A stretch of DNA of 64,000 bases from Serinus canaria. Lineage: Eukaryota; Chordata; Aves; Passeriformes; Fringillidae. The notes under the pieces were generated by a model. The model saw only the letters and a program-made list of their open reading frames with translations, was not told where the DNA came from and made no database searches. Both the position numbers and the translations under genes were made by a program. The DNA lies in assembly GCF_022539315.1 (NCBI RefSeq), contig NC_066316.1, forward strand, positions 64,399,994-64,463,993, read 5' to 3'. Below, piece by piece: positions 40,001 through 49,901 of this stretch (the stretch's first letter is position 1; every line of letters starts with the position of its first letter).

Positions 40001-40483
40001 AACTTCTGAATATAGAGAAGCTCATGTAGACAATAAGCTTTGGGTAGTCCCAAGCAGTGAATAACCATTTTGTTGGGAAAACTGTTCTTATTCTGCTTTG
40101 GGCTAGAGTGGGTTTCCTGTTTGTTATGATGGTTTTGGTGTGCTTTGAACCATCTATGTCAAGCATCAACAGGAATTCTCCTCAGTAATGCAAAACTGTG
40201 TAACCATTGCCACATGTATCTCTGGTATATAAATTTATGGATTTTTTTTTAAAGCAGATTATTTCAAGATTTTAAAAATAAATGATTGCTTATTGTAATA
40301 TAGCTGTGCAAAGTTTTCTGCTTTAAATGCAAACAGATTGGAATTCATACTACTATAACTATCAACTTAAAAAAACTATGGGTATGTAGTTTGCAGAAGC
40401 CATTTCAAATGGTTATTGCACATATTTCAGAGCAGGTGAGAAAAAAACTTTTGTTTTAACTATCTGTGCTACTCTAGGCCATT

Positions 40484-40613
40484 GTGCTGGTTTGGCTGGG
40501 GTAGAGGCAATTTCCTTCCTAGTAGCTGCACTTTGTACTTATACCAATCCATAGTCCCATGCTAACTACTATACCATGAAGAAAATTAACTTTGTTCCAG
40601 ATAAAACCAGCAC
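40484..40613. mobile_element. Small palindromic (MITE-like) inverted-repeat element
   Basis: A 130-bp element with imperfect terminal inverted repeats of about 45 bp. The left end is gtgctggtttggctggggta. The right end is ccagataaaaccagcac. Read inward from either side, the sequence continues as (aa)ttaatt/caattt then ccttcctagtag-like bases. Copies A and B carry the same terminal block at their right ends, so this is probably a head-to-head deletion derivative of that family. No target-site duplication could be identified securely. Confidence 0.7.
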
Positions 40614-42193
40614 ACTAATTCTCTGTAAGCTTTGGAGCAGGTAGCATAGAGTGGAATGTGGATGCTTACTAATGGCAGGACTTCCTTAAGCTTTTCACAG
40701 CAGTATGCCTTTTCCTGTGAAAAGTCTGTTCATAGATCCACTTTAGATGAGTCTCTTGCAGATAACTGAATAACAGTAGTGATGATATGGGAGTTCTGGG
40801 TGTGAACACGAACAGATCAGTTCTATAATACACTCAGCACTCAGCAGTGTATGTGCTGAATCAGGGATGTGCTGTTGGCAGTAGGAAGCTGGAGCTGGGG
40901 CTTCCCCCATCCATAAAACAACATCTGCCTCGTATGCATGTGTATTAATATGCATATCTATGGCAACAATTCTACTGTATGATATATATTTTTTGGTGCA
41001 CACTTGGTGGTTCTTGTGGTTGGTTTCTGTGTTTCACTTGGGAGAGTGAGATGCTAAGAGAAAGTTGTTTGGCTTTAGTGTGATGGATGAAAATCTGCTT
41101 CCAGTCCCATCCTTTCCCAGGACTTCTCAAGTTTTTAGCTCTGCCTGCTGGAAAATCATTCCAACAGAAGTGTGCTCCTGTTGGTCACTCTCCTTCCCAG
41201 GACCCTGTGGGAAAACTACATCACTCTGTAAAGAGCCACAAAAGAAGGTCCTGCAAGAAGTTTTTGCTGCATGCCTAGAGGTGAGGACAGGCTATGGACT
41301 GATGATGGCACTGGCAAGTAACAAGTGGTCTCTCAAATACGACTGGAGGGCTCCTACACTGCTCACTTGACCTGTGCATAAGTGGTAAATCCGCTTACTG
41401 AGGCTGTAGTGCATCTTGGGTTTGTGCAGCTGTGCCTACTGCTGGTGTATGTGCTGCTGCTAAGGCAAGAGCTATGATAACCCTGGATAATGGCCCTTTG
41501 TTATTCAGTTGTTTTGACATGTGCTTCTTTTGATATGCTGTTTAACAGAAGGCTTCTGGCTTTTGAGGTGTTGTAGTGAACCACAGGTGGTCAAAAAAGG
41601 TCTAAATAATAATAATGTTTTCATATTTGACCTTCACTTATCCCCATCTCTGCTACTGCAAGCTGCTTTTCAGGGATACCTTTGTTTCCATTTACAGCAT
41701 CTGTGCTTTTCTCTCCACAGGTAATTTGATGTGTGCTGTCAACTCAAAGCTGGCATTTTGGTTTGCTTTCCTGCTGTCATTTCCCATTAAATATATGTTC
41801 TACAGAAATCCCATTTTAAATATTTGAGTTCTGCTGCCCCCTTTTTGCAGAAATTATGTTCCTTGAGTGCTGCAAATAATTTGTAGGTCTTTAAATAACA
41901 ATCACCTGTAGTCATGAGAAACTGCACTAGCTGCTGATGCATTCTTGGGTTTCTTCAGGCACTCAGTGAGGCTGTAGATGCTTTCTTCACTCAGTGGCAG
42001 GTGCACAGCTTGTGCACAGCTCTTAGGATTGCTTTCTGATAAATTTGGGGTGTGCACACATTCTCTGTAACTGTCAGATACTTTAGCCTCTGCCGTCTTC
42101 ACATACTTAGATTCAGGTAGTCTAAAGTGTCTACATTATCATTGCAAAATCCACAGGGTGAAATCTGAGAAGGAAGCAGAGCCTTGCAGAGGT

Positions 42194-42292
42194 TCACATC
42201 AGCTTCACAAGGATAAATGCGAGCACTAGAACCAAGACAATGAGCAGAAAGTTAAGTAGCAGGTTGAGACCCCTGTTGTTGGCAAGATCCAT
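42194..42292 (-). CDS. Putative PLN/sarcolipin-like membrane micropeptide (32 aa)
   Basis: This minus-strand frame starts at an ATG in good context (A at -3, G at +4) and ends with TGA at 42194-42196. The product starts MDLANNRGLNLLLNF and is followed by a hydrophobic helix with a single Lys two residues from the end. An alternative start at 42301 would add three residues (MHI). Aligned without gaps to PLN residues 24-52, both end at the same position and 12 of 29 residues agree. These include the Arg before the helix, Leu31, Asn34 and Phe35 of PLN, and the zipper positions 37, 40, 44, 47 and 51 are all Leu or Ile. The three PLN cysteines and the phosphorylation domain are absent, as in sarcolipin (31 aa). 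It lies 5.2 kb 3' of PLN on the same strand. Codons are GC-richer than the surrounding intron. The frame upstream is open for 14 codons before a TAA but has no ATG. It could be a real SERCA regulator, a relic of a PLN duplication, or a chance hydrophobic ORF. Confidence 0.45.
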   Translation of the reverse strand: MDLANNRGLNLLLNFLLIVLVLVLAFILVKLM

Positions 42293-43732
42293 AATGTGCA
42301 TCAGTCTGCCCTCTTGTGCCTGCAGCAGACTCTTGATTGTAGCTTAGGCCTGCTCCTTCATTAGTAAGCTGTGTAGGTTAACATGAATTTCATTGTGTCC
42401 ATAGCTCTTCCCCTGGTTTTTAGTTTCTGCCACTTAAGAAAAAAATGGTATGCTTAAAATGGACAGTTGTTTAGGGTTTTTTTTCTGGAAAAGTATTCTG
42501 GATGTTCCAGTAAGCCTTTTTTCTCAAATACCTTAAAAATAAAATGAAATAAAATTAAGGTTAATGATAACTTTCATTCCAGTACTGAAGAATTTCTGAA
42601 AAACTAATAATTGGAGGAAGGACTTGAATTTTCTTATACAGTTTGGCACTTCATTGACTTTATTAATGTGTATGGTACTTTCCAGGCCCATCGAATTTTC
42701 AAAAGAAGGAATGTTCTCAAGACTTAGTCTCTTTCAGCAACAGACTGTTGAAAATTTACTTCTAAAATACCTCTATAGCTGAAAAACCCCTCTGTCCCCT
42801 GCTTTCTTATCTGGGCAAAATGTCTATCTGTTAATAGAAGTATTTCCTACCCTTCTAGGGTTTGGCATCGTGCACTGCAGTCGTGTTTAGCTGGCAATGT
42901 GCTTTCTAAGGCCCACTGCAGTCTTGCATATGCCTTACCAAGAATCTGGATGGAGCTGGCAGAGGATGTGTCCTTAGTGCTTTTAATAGCACATATGCAA
43001 TTACTTATTTTAAGATAACATTAATAACTTAACAATTGGGGTTTATTTATAGAAATATATATACATAAGTGAAAGGAACATATAAACCCACTCAACCCTA
43101 ATACTGCCGACAGTGGCCAAAACTTGCTTTTAATAATCAGCTACATTTTTAGGGAGGATCACAAGAGGGCAGTATTTTACAGTTTTGCATTTGATACAAA
43201 GGTGTAACTTCTGGCATAATTTTGCCTTAAAAAAAAGAAAAAGCTTATAAAGCAATCAATTAGATATTACTACAGTAAATATAGGGCCTGTGTTAATTAA
43301 TTTAAATTACCAGGGTTCTTATTGAGGATAGCATCAGTTCTCAAAAGAATCCTTATAGATATGTTCCGGGTTTTGGTTTGTTTTTTTTCTTCTTTTTTTT
43401 CCCTACTTTTTATCATGGAGATCAAAGCTAAAATGATTACATTTGTTATTAAATAAGACATCTCTGGATCTTGCAGGATTTTACACAAAAAATTTCCAAT
43501 TGTATTCTCCTAGGCACTATTCATTAATAGCTGTACAAATACAGGTATGTGGTCTGTAATCTATAGTGTGTTTATATGCTTCCAAATATAAATGGGAACA
43601 CTCTCTAAATGAATGTGTTCAATTACTCTGCTCTAATTTTGGCAGAGAGGATATAGTTAGTTTCAGTGTACATTAAAAAGTGTGTACATTTTTTATGATT
43701 ATTGTTCTGTCTGTATCCCAGAATGGATAAGG

Positions 43733-44285
43733 TCAATGGGTCCTACCATCTTCCTGCTCAAGCAGGGTCATCCTAGAGCACATGGCACAGGATTGTGTTC
43801 AGGTGGTGTCTGAACATCTTCCATTAGGGAGACTCCACAGCCTCTCTGGGCAGCCTGTTCCAGTGCACAGCTACCTCCACTGGAAATTCTTCCTCACATT
43901 CACAAGGAACTTGCTAGGCATCAGTTTCTGCCCATTGCCTCTTGTCCTGTTGCTTGGCAGCACCCAGCAGAGCCTTGCTCCATCCTCTTGGCACCCCTTT
44001 CAGACAGACATGGATAAGGTCCCTTCTCTCAGTCACTTCTTCTGGAGGCTGAACAGGCCCAGCTCCCTCAGACTTTGCTCTTAACAGAAGTATTCCTCCA
44101 GTGCCTTAATGATCTTTGTCACCTTCTGCTGGACCTGCTACAGGAGCTCCATGTCACTCTTGTACTGAGGAGCCCATGGCACTCCAGCCTCACTAGGGTG
44201 GAGTAGAGGGGCAGGATCATCTCCCTTGACCTGCTGGGAAAGCTCTTCCTAATGCATGCCAGGATACCACTGGCCTAGTTATATC
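43733..44285 (-). mobile_element. CR1 LINE, 5'-truncated (minus orientation)
   Basis: The sequence contains ctgctcaagcagggtcatcc, gggcagcctgttccagtgc, acaaggaacttgctaggcat, gcctcttgtcctgttgcttg, ctggaggctgaacaggccca and gctccctcag. These are diagnostic blocks of avian CR1 read in reverse complement. At about 550 bp it is the longest CR1 copy in the window. The ORF2 remnant is broken by stops in every frame over its full length. Confidence 0.95.
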
Positions 44286-47194
44286 ATTGGCCATTGGTGT
44301 AGTTGTAGCATAACTTACATACAAATTTTTTGTACAAGCATTTTGTGCATGTTGTGTGCATGATTTTATTTAAGGCTGTTCACTCTTGTCTGTCCAATGA
44401 GTGGTTCCCTTCCAGTACCAGGAAGGGAAGTTGTTGCTAAATTGATGTAGAACAGTTATTAAAGAACTGAAAGTATCTGCTGCCTTCTAAAACACCTTCT
44501 GACTAGTCTTGGTCAGAGCAAAGTTTCAGTTTGTAAGTGGGTCATGTTTTCACACAGAGAATAATAGCAACTATTCAATTATTAAATCAATTGTTGTTGT
44601 ATCATTTTTTGCTGAGGAGCTGGCTGAGGAAACACATCTTTAAAACCAGTATATTATGGTTCCTGATTCAGCTCCTTCCCAGTTTAAAATTGTTGTGGAA
44701 GTGGGTAATTTTTCTTTGGAAGAAGAATAATACCAGGTGGTTGCCTGTTTAGCTGTCTTTATTCACTATTAGTGTGTAAAATGACCTTAGGAAAAAGATT
44801 TAGGCTTGGGTGGAGTGGAGCAGAGAATTAAAAACTTAATCCAAGCTACGTGCTGTACATGTTCGCAGTTTTTATTATGACTCATAAAAGTGGTAAACTT
44901 TTTGATTACATTTGCAGAAAATTAATTAGGAATAGTTACAAGCACTAGCTCCTGAGTGGGAATCAGGTGCATGTGAGTGACCTGCAAAGCAGAATAAATA
45001 GAGATTTAGAGAATTAGAAAGCTGTGTGATGAGCTAGCTTCTTTTCACATAACTTTAATAAGTAATAGAATGGATGCTTCTTTCTAAACAATTGGAAATA
45101 TTTTATGCATTAATATTTTTCAAGCAGTCCTTTTATTAAGTAAAAATACTATAGAAATTATTTTTAAAGCTTGTGTAAGTCTACAAAGAAGATTGTATCA
45201 TGTTCAAATGGGGTTTTTTTGAAATTTCTAGGTTTGGCTAACATTTGGTGAAATAGAGGATAGTGACAGATTTTTTAATCAACAGAAGCCTAAGACACAA
45301 ATGAAGCATACAGTGTATGCAATATATCTGCATTGCTGTAAAATAGCAGTAAGGCTTCCAGTTTATTGATAACTTGGTTTTGTTCTTGTTTGGTTATTGT
45401 TTTGAAATAAGTTACAGATTTTCAGGTACATAAAAGGAAATTGGAGGGTTTGTTTTTATTGGGCTACATTTTTTAGCAATGCTTTACTCTGACTCCTTTA
45501 AATTATTGGCTTGTGAAACCTCTAACCCAAACATGTCCTCAGAATGCAGTGCTGATGCTTTACTCTTAACACTTCTTTCTTCAGCAGGTTTTCAGTACTG
45601 TAAAACTGTCTATTTCTGGTTGAAGTCTCTTGAAACACATCCAAAGCAAACTAAAGCTAGAAACTCTATCCATCACAAAAATACAGATTCAAAAAGAGAA
45701 GAAAAGCAAGAAGGATTAAAAGGGGAAATATGCTTGCTAAAATCTGTGTTTGTGAGAGTTGTCAGAATGCATGAAAGGGAAATTGAGATTTACACTGACA
45801 GCTCAAATCAGTAATGCTCATATACTAACTTGCAGGTGTGGGGGTGTGTTGCCAGTCTCACCAGTGCTCACCCTAATCCTCATACAAGTAGCCATCTTAA
45901 TTTCCTCTAGTGGGTAACCTTACTCCAGAGTCTGGTCACAACATACCTACTCACCAGATAGGAAATTCACCACTGGTTTTGCTTGCATTCCATTGAATAT
46001 AGAGTTTTTTCAAAGATTTCTTCCCTTCCTACTCATGAAACTTCTACTCATGAAATACTAAGTCTTAAAGGCAGAATACCAGACAAACTTGTTTTGATTT
46101 TCTGTATTCATTAATAAGAATGCTTACATAGAATGGAATAGAAGAATATCTCTTTAAAAAATGGATGTCTGTCTGACTTCTGTTGATTCTTAAGCTTTCT
46201 TTAAATTTGAAAAGTGTCAAATTTCTGGGGATTTTGCTTAATCAGCTTTTTGCTTACCAGCAACATGTAAGTAGGGTTGGAAGTCTTCTACTCAGTCTTG
46301 TTACTCACAATTTCTGGAGCAGAAGTGTCATCTTTTATGTGTATAGCCTATGGTTTACATGTTGAAAAGATATTTCTTCAGTGCTTTTCCCTCCTGTGCA
46401 TAACTGTTTACAATGAACTTTTTAATCTGTCATTTATTTTAGGAAAGTACTTGCATGTTCTCTAGCAGGAATTTGCAGCTGAAGATGGGGATGCTACTTA
46501 CATTTGTATGGATACACTTCAGTCACAACAGTAATGATGACCTAGACTTTTCTCTTTGCCATATCAGGTGTAAGCCACCTCATGTGACATTGGCAAGTTC
46601 CAAGTTTTTTGTAGTTTTAAACTAAGGAAATTACTACATACATAAGAACAGGCCTTAATTAAGTTGTCTGAAGGCAAATGTTAAGAACTCTGAGAACCCA
46701 AGTTGTGCCAGTTGTCATGTCAGTCAAATGGCAATGGAAAACAATATTTTTTATTTCAGTTATTGTAGCATCAATTTTTTCCTGCAAAACAGAATGAAAA
46801 ATCTTGCCAGATGTCACATATATAAGATCCCTTAAATAGGGAGTAAAACATATGAGTTAATTTTTCTTTTCTGATTTAGAAGAGATTTTTGGTTTGTTCT
46901 CTTATTCCTTTGAAAAACACTAAAGCAATTTGAATGCCTTCAGCTGGTAATGCAGAGATGCAGCACTTTGAACTAAGCAGAGCAGAAATTTTCCCAGGAT
47001 GGGTTGAGGGCTGTGTACCTGTAAGCTCTTCTTTGGGTAGGCATGGTCCAAATTTGGAACCCTTCCAAGGGCTTAAAGATTTTCAGAGAAAGCTAAAAAC
47101 ACTTAGGCCCCCAGAAAGGGATGATGGTGTTTATCTGACTGAAACTGTGAATTTACCAGCTGCTGGCTGTTACTGATCAGAGCAGATAGTCTGA

Positions 47195-47200
47195 TTTATT
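47195..47200 (-). terminator. PLN: Candidate PLN poly(A) signal
   Basis: Reading the minus strand gives AATAAA about 280 nt after the PLN stop codon. Other AATAAA hexamers occur further 3' in this AT-rich DNA, and PLN mRNAs in other vertebrates often have long 3' UTRs, so usage of this one is uncertain. Confidence 0.3.
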
Positions 47201-47478
47201 GATAATTTACCCCTTGTAGTAAAGACATCTCTTGGTTGAGACAGACAAATTGAGTGATGCACAACTTAGTAACTACAGGGTCTAAACACTTTTCTGCGCA
47301 GAAAATGTGTTTTTAATACATGAGCAGGCAGTAAGATAACAGAGCACTGGTTGGCACACTCTCTAGTCCAAGTGCTAGCCCCTGTCACATGAGGATCCTT
47401 GCACTGGGAGTTGCACGTGTAGGTCTCTTCCCCCTGGGATGACTTTCCTAGAGGATAGGGCAGAGAGGTGCTGGAACT

Positions 47479-47637
47479 TCAGAGAAGCATCACAATGATA
47501 CAGATCAGCAAGAGGCAGATTAGAATCAGGCAGAAATTCACAAAGAGCTCTTGGAGCCTTTGGCGTGCTTGTGGGTTGACCTCAATAGTTGAGGCTCTCC
47601 TCAGAGCGGAGCGGGTCATGTGTTGGACCTTCTCCAT
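47479..47637 (-). CDS. PLN: Phospholamban (complete, 52 aa)
   Basis: PLN is the reversible inhibitor of the sarcoplasmic/endoplasmic-reticulum calcium ATPase in heart muscle. The uninterrupted 52-codon frame begins [16 protein letters not shown] and ends with TGA at 47479-47481. The PKA/CaMKII site RRAST is intact (Ser16, Thr17). The cytosolic helix and loop run to about residue 30. The membrane helix from about residue 31 contains Asn34 and cysteines 36, 41 and 46, and the pentamer zipper positions Leu37, Ile40, Leu44, Ile47 and Leu51. Length and ending IIVMLL match the family exactly. The start sits in a strong context (gccATGG). Residue 6 is His where I recall Tyr in mammals and chicken. 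The gene is nested antisense in a CEP85L intron, as in mammals. It is a single coding exon with an intron in the 5' leader. The upstream promoter was not identified. Confidence 0.98.
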   Translation of the reverse strand: MEKVQHMTRSALRRASTIEVNPQARQRLQELFVNFCLILICLLLICIIVMLL

Positions 47638-47758
47638 GGCAACAAGAAAGCAGAGGGCACAAATCAGAGGTTTTAGGAGTGCAGGAAAGAAGAGCAGTGG
47701 TCAGGAACAGTTCAAAGTGCCTAATATCTTCTCTTTGTTTTAGACAGTCTTTGTGGAG
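47638..47758 (-). other. PLN: PLN 5' UTR part of the coding exon and its 3' splice site
   Basis: On the minus strand, a long pyrimidine tract (attctctgctttcctgc then tttccag) ends in AG at 47760-47759. This predicts that the coding exon begins at 47758, 121 nt upstream of the ATG. PLN genes are known to have one intron in the 5' leader, which fits. The leader is AT-rich and contains no upstream ATG that I can see in this stretch. Confidence 0.7.
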
Positions 47759-49862
47759 CTGGAAAGCAGGAAAGCAGAGAATTAGAAGTGCAGAAGTGTT
47801 TTTGAGTGTAAATAGAGATTGTAAAAGCAATCTGTTTATTTCAGACTTTTTAGAGCTTTAAAACAGTGTTTTTAGGGTAAAACAGGATTTTAAAATTTTG
47901 AGGTTTTAATTTTAGATTTGTGTTGTTTTATGCTTCTCCTCCTGAAGAGTACTGAGCACCTGCTTCTTGGCAGTGATGAATAACTGTACTATGGAAATTG
48001 TGGATATCTGGGTTTTGACCAGATTATTGCTTTAGATCCTAAGCTCTCTATCTCACACTGTTTCTGAAAAGGCTGTGGCTGATTGCCTTTCTACACACAC
48101 CTCTCTGCTTTATTTGTTCAAGCACTTGTGAAGGCTTGATGATAAGAGTAGGGTCACAGACCTTTCAGCCAGTAGATCTGGATAGTCCTGCTGGCTGCTA
48201 CTGACAGGGCAGATGATAACCTGATTTACCAGTACCTTTTGCTGGAAGGGAGGAAAAGAATTCTTGTTGATGTATTTTGATCCCAAGAAAAAGTACTTTA
48301 TGGTGGGCAGTTAAAACCAAATGCATCGCCACTGTTGGGAATTTCAGTAATATACTTCTCAACAGACAAGACAGAGTAAGGACTAAATCTTTTTTTTATG
48401 CATGTTGGACAGTGTGTTACGAACATTGGTGCAAAGGCAGAGCACTGCTGTGAGGAGCAAAACAAAGCATTTACTCAACTTTGTCTTTTAAGTGAGTGTT
48501 ACATTTAAAGTGTATTTTTCCTCCTTTTTAGCAGCAGATGGAAGGACAGGGTGTCAATTGTTTTAAAACTCCAAATAAGTCGTTGCAACATAAAACCCTC
48601 CTGTAAAAACCTTCCATGACAAGAAGCTGGCTGTGATATATGCTGGTTTAGCTCATAGATTCTGAATATAGGTGCTGTCATAATATGAAAACTTGGTTTT
48701 TAAAATAATGATGATGATCTGTCAGACTTTGTTCCTAAAGCTGCACTTACCCCTAAACATTTTATGAATTTATATTGTGTTCGTATATTTCACAGAAGGC
48801 CTCTCCTTATCAGCACTTAATTTTGTTTTTCCTGGAAATAAGTGAAATTATATATGCCACGTAGAGGAAAACAACTGCTTAGATGTCTGCTGCCCAAATT
48901 ACATGATGATCCTGCCTGAATCAGAGATACTTTGCCCATGAATTTGTCTTTATATGTGGCTAAAATGGAAAAACCTTAAAAGGAAACAAAAGTTTCTTTC
49001 AGATTCTTTCTTTTTTAATCCTTTCATGTTGGGCTGTAGAGTGAAGTGTTACTGTATGAACAGAATGCATGTGTTTTCAGTGGCAGTGTTGGTATTTAAA
49101 GAGAGACTTTCAAAAGCAATCAGATTGCACATGGTTATTTTAATACCCTCAGAGGCCTCCATGTAATGACATCTCCTTCTCAAACTGAACTTCAGGTTTT
49201 GTTATGATTTTTTGAGCTGTAGTTGATCTTTACTTTATTGTGGAAAAAACATACACCAGAATACACTCTTGTAGTGACTACAGTTTTTCATCTTTGTTTG
49301 ACTTTTTCCTGTACCTGTTTTCATCTATTTAAGCAGTTAAAATGCTTGCCAAGTATATTCTGCTTAGCTCTTTACTAGTCATGGTCTGTCCCAAGTGCAG
49401 TAAAAGCAAGACATGCACAGGAATTCTGAATTCATATTCATTCACCCAGCCCAGTACAGGCTGGAGTGCATTAGACTATTTATCCTCTTGCAGACAAGTC
49501 CCAGTAGATGAACCACAAATGGATTTACATGGATAGAGAGGAGTTTGTGTAACTAGCTTCTGTGACAGACACTGCTCAGAGAACATCATTTCCTGTGGGT
49601 GACTTCATCAGAGCATTTTATGTCATTTTTTCAGTGTGAGATGTGTGTATGTCTTGGTCTTTGGGCTGTGTGTGACCTGCTGCAGCAACATTTATCTTTC
49701 CTAATTTTTTTTTTTCTTGGAGCCCACAGAATGATTCGAACAGCATCAATGTGTACTTGTGCACATGCAGAATAAATGTAAATTCCATTTCATGAGGAAC
49801 TAATGCAACTCTACTGCATTAGGTGTAACTGCACTCGTGCTGCCACCTGAACTGTGGAGTGA

Positions 49863-49901
49863 AAGTGAAACATATGCAGTGTTGCTGCATATGTTTCACT
49901 T
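49863..49901. repeat. Perfect inverted repeat, 17-bp arms, 5-nt loop
   Basis: Arm 1 aagtgaaacatatgcag, loop tgttg, then the exact reverse complement. A second short hairpin (8-bp arms, ctaatgca / tgcattag, 49800-49822) lies 40 bp upstream. Both sit upstream of PLN in its 5' leader intron or proximal flank. Confidence 0.9.

Noticed and set aside
41902..42102. 66-codon minus-strand ORF just 3' of the PLN-like micropeptide
   Set aside because: It has no similarity to small membrane regulators and would lie in the 3' UTR of any such transcript.
45479..45814. 111-codon plus-strand ORF between PLN and the PLN-like ORF
   Set aside because: No motif or membrane segment of the PLN type, and opposite strand to PLN. 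Likely chance.
47468..47861. Larger ORFs overlapping PLN in other frames and on the other strand
   Set aside because: They are shadows of the 52-codon PLN frame, which matches the family along its entire length.
48951..48962. Minus-strand cacatataaag as a possible PLN TATA box
   Set aside because: A single TATA-like string in AT-rich DNA with no supporting initiator or conserved elements visible. Too weak to call.
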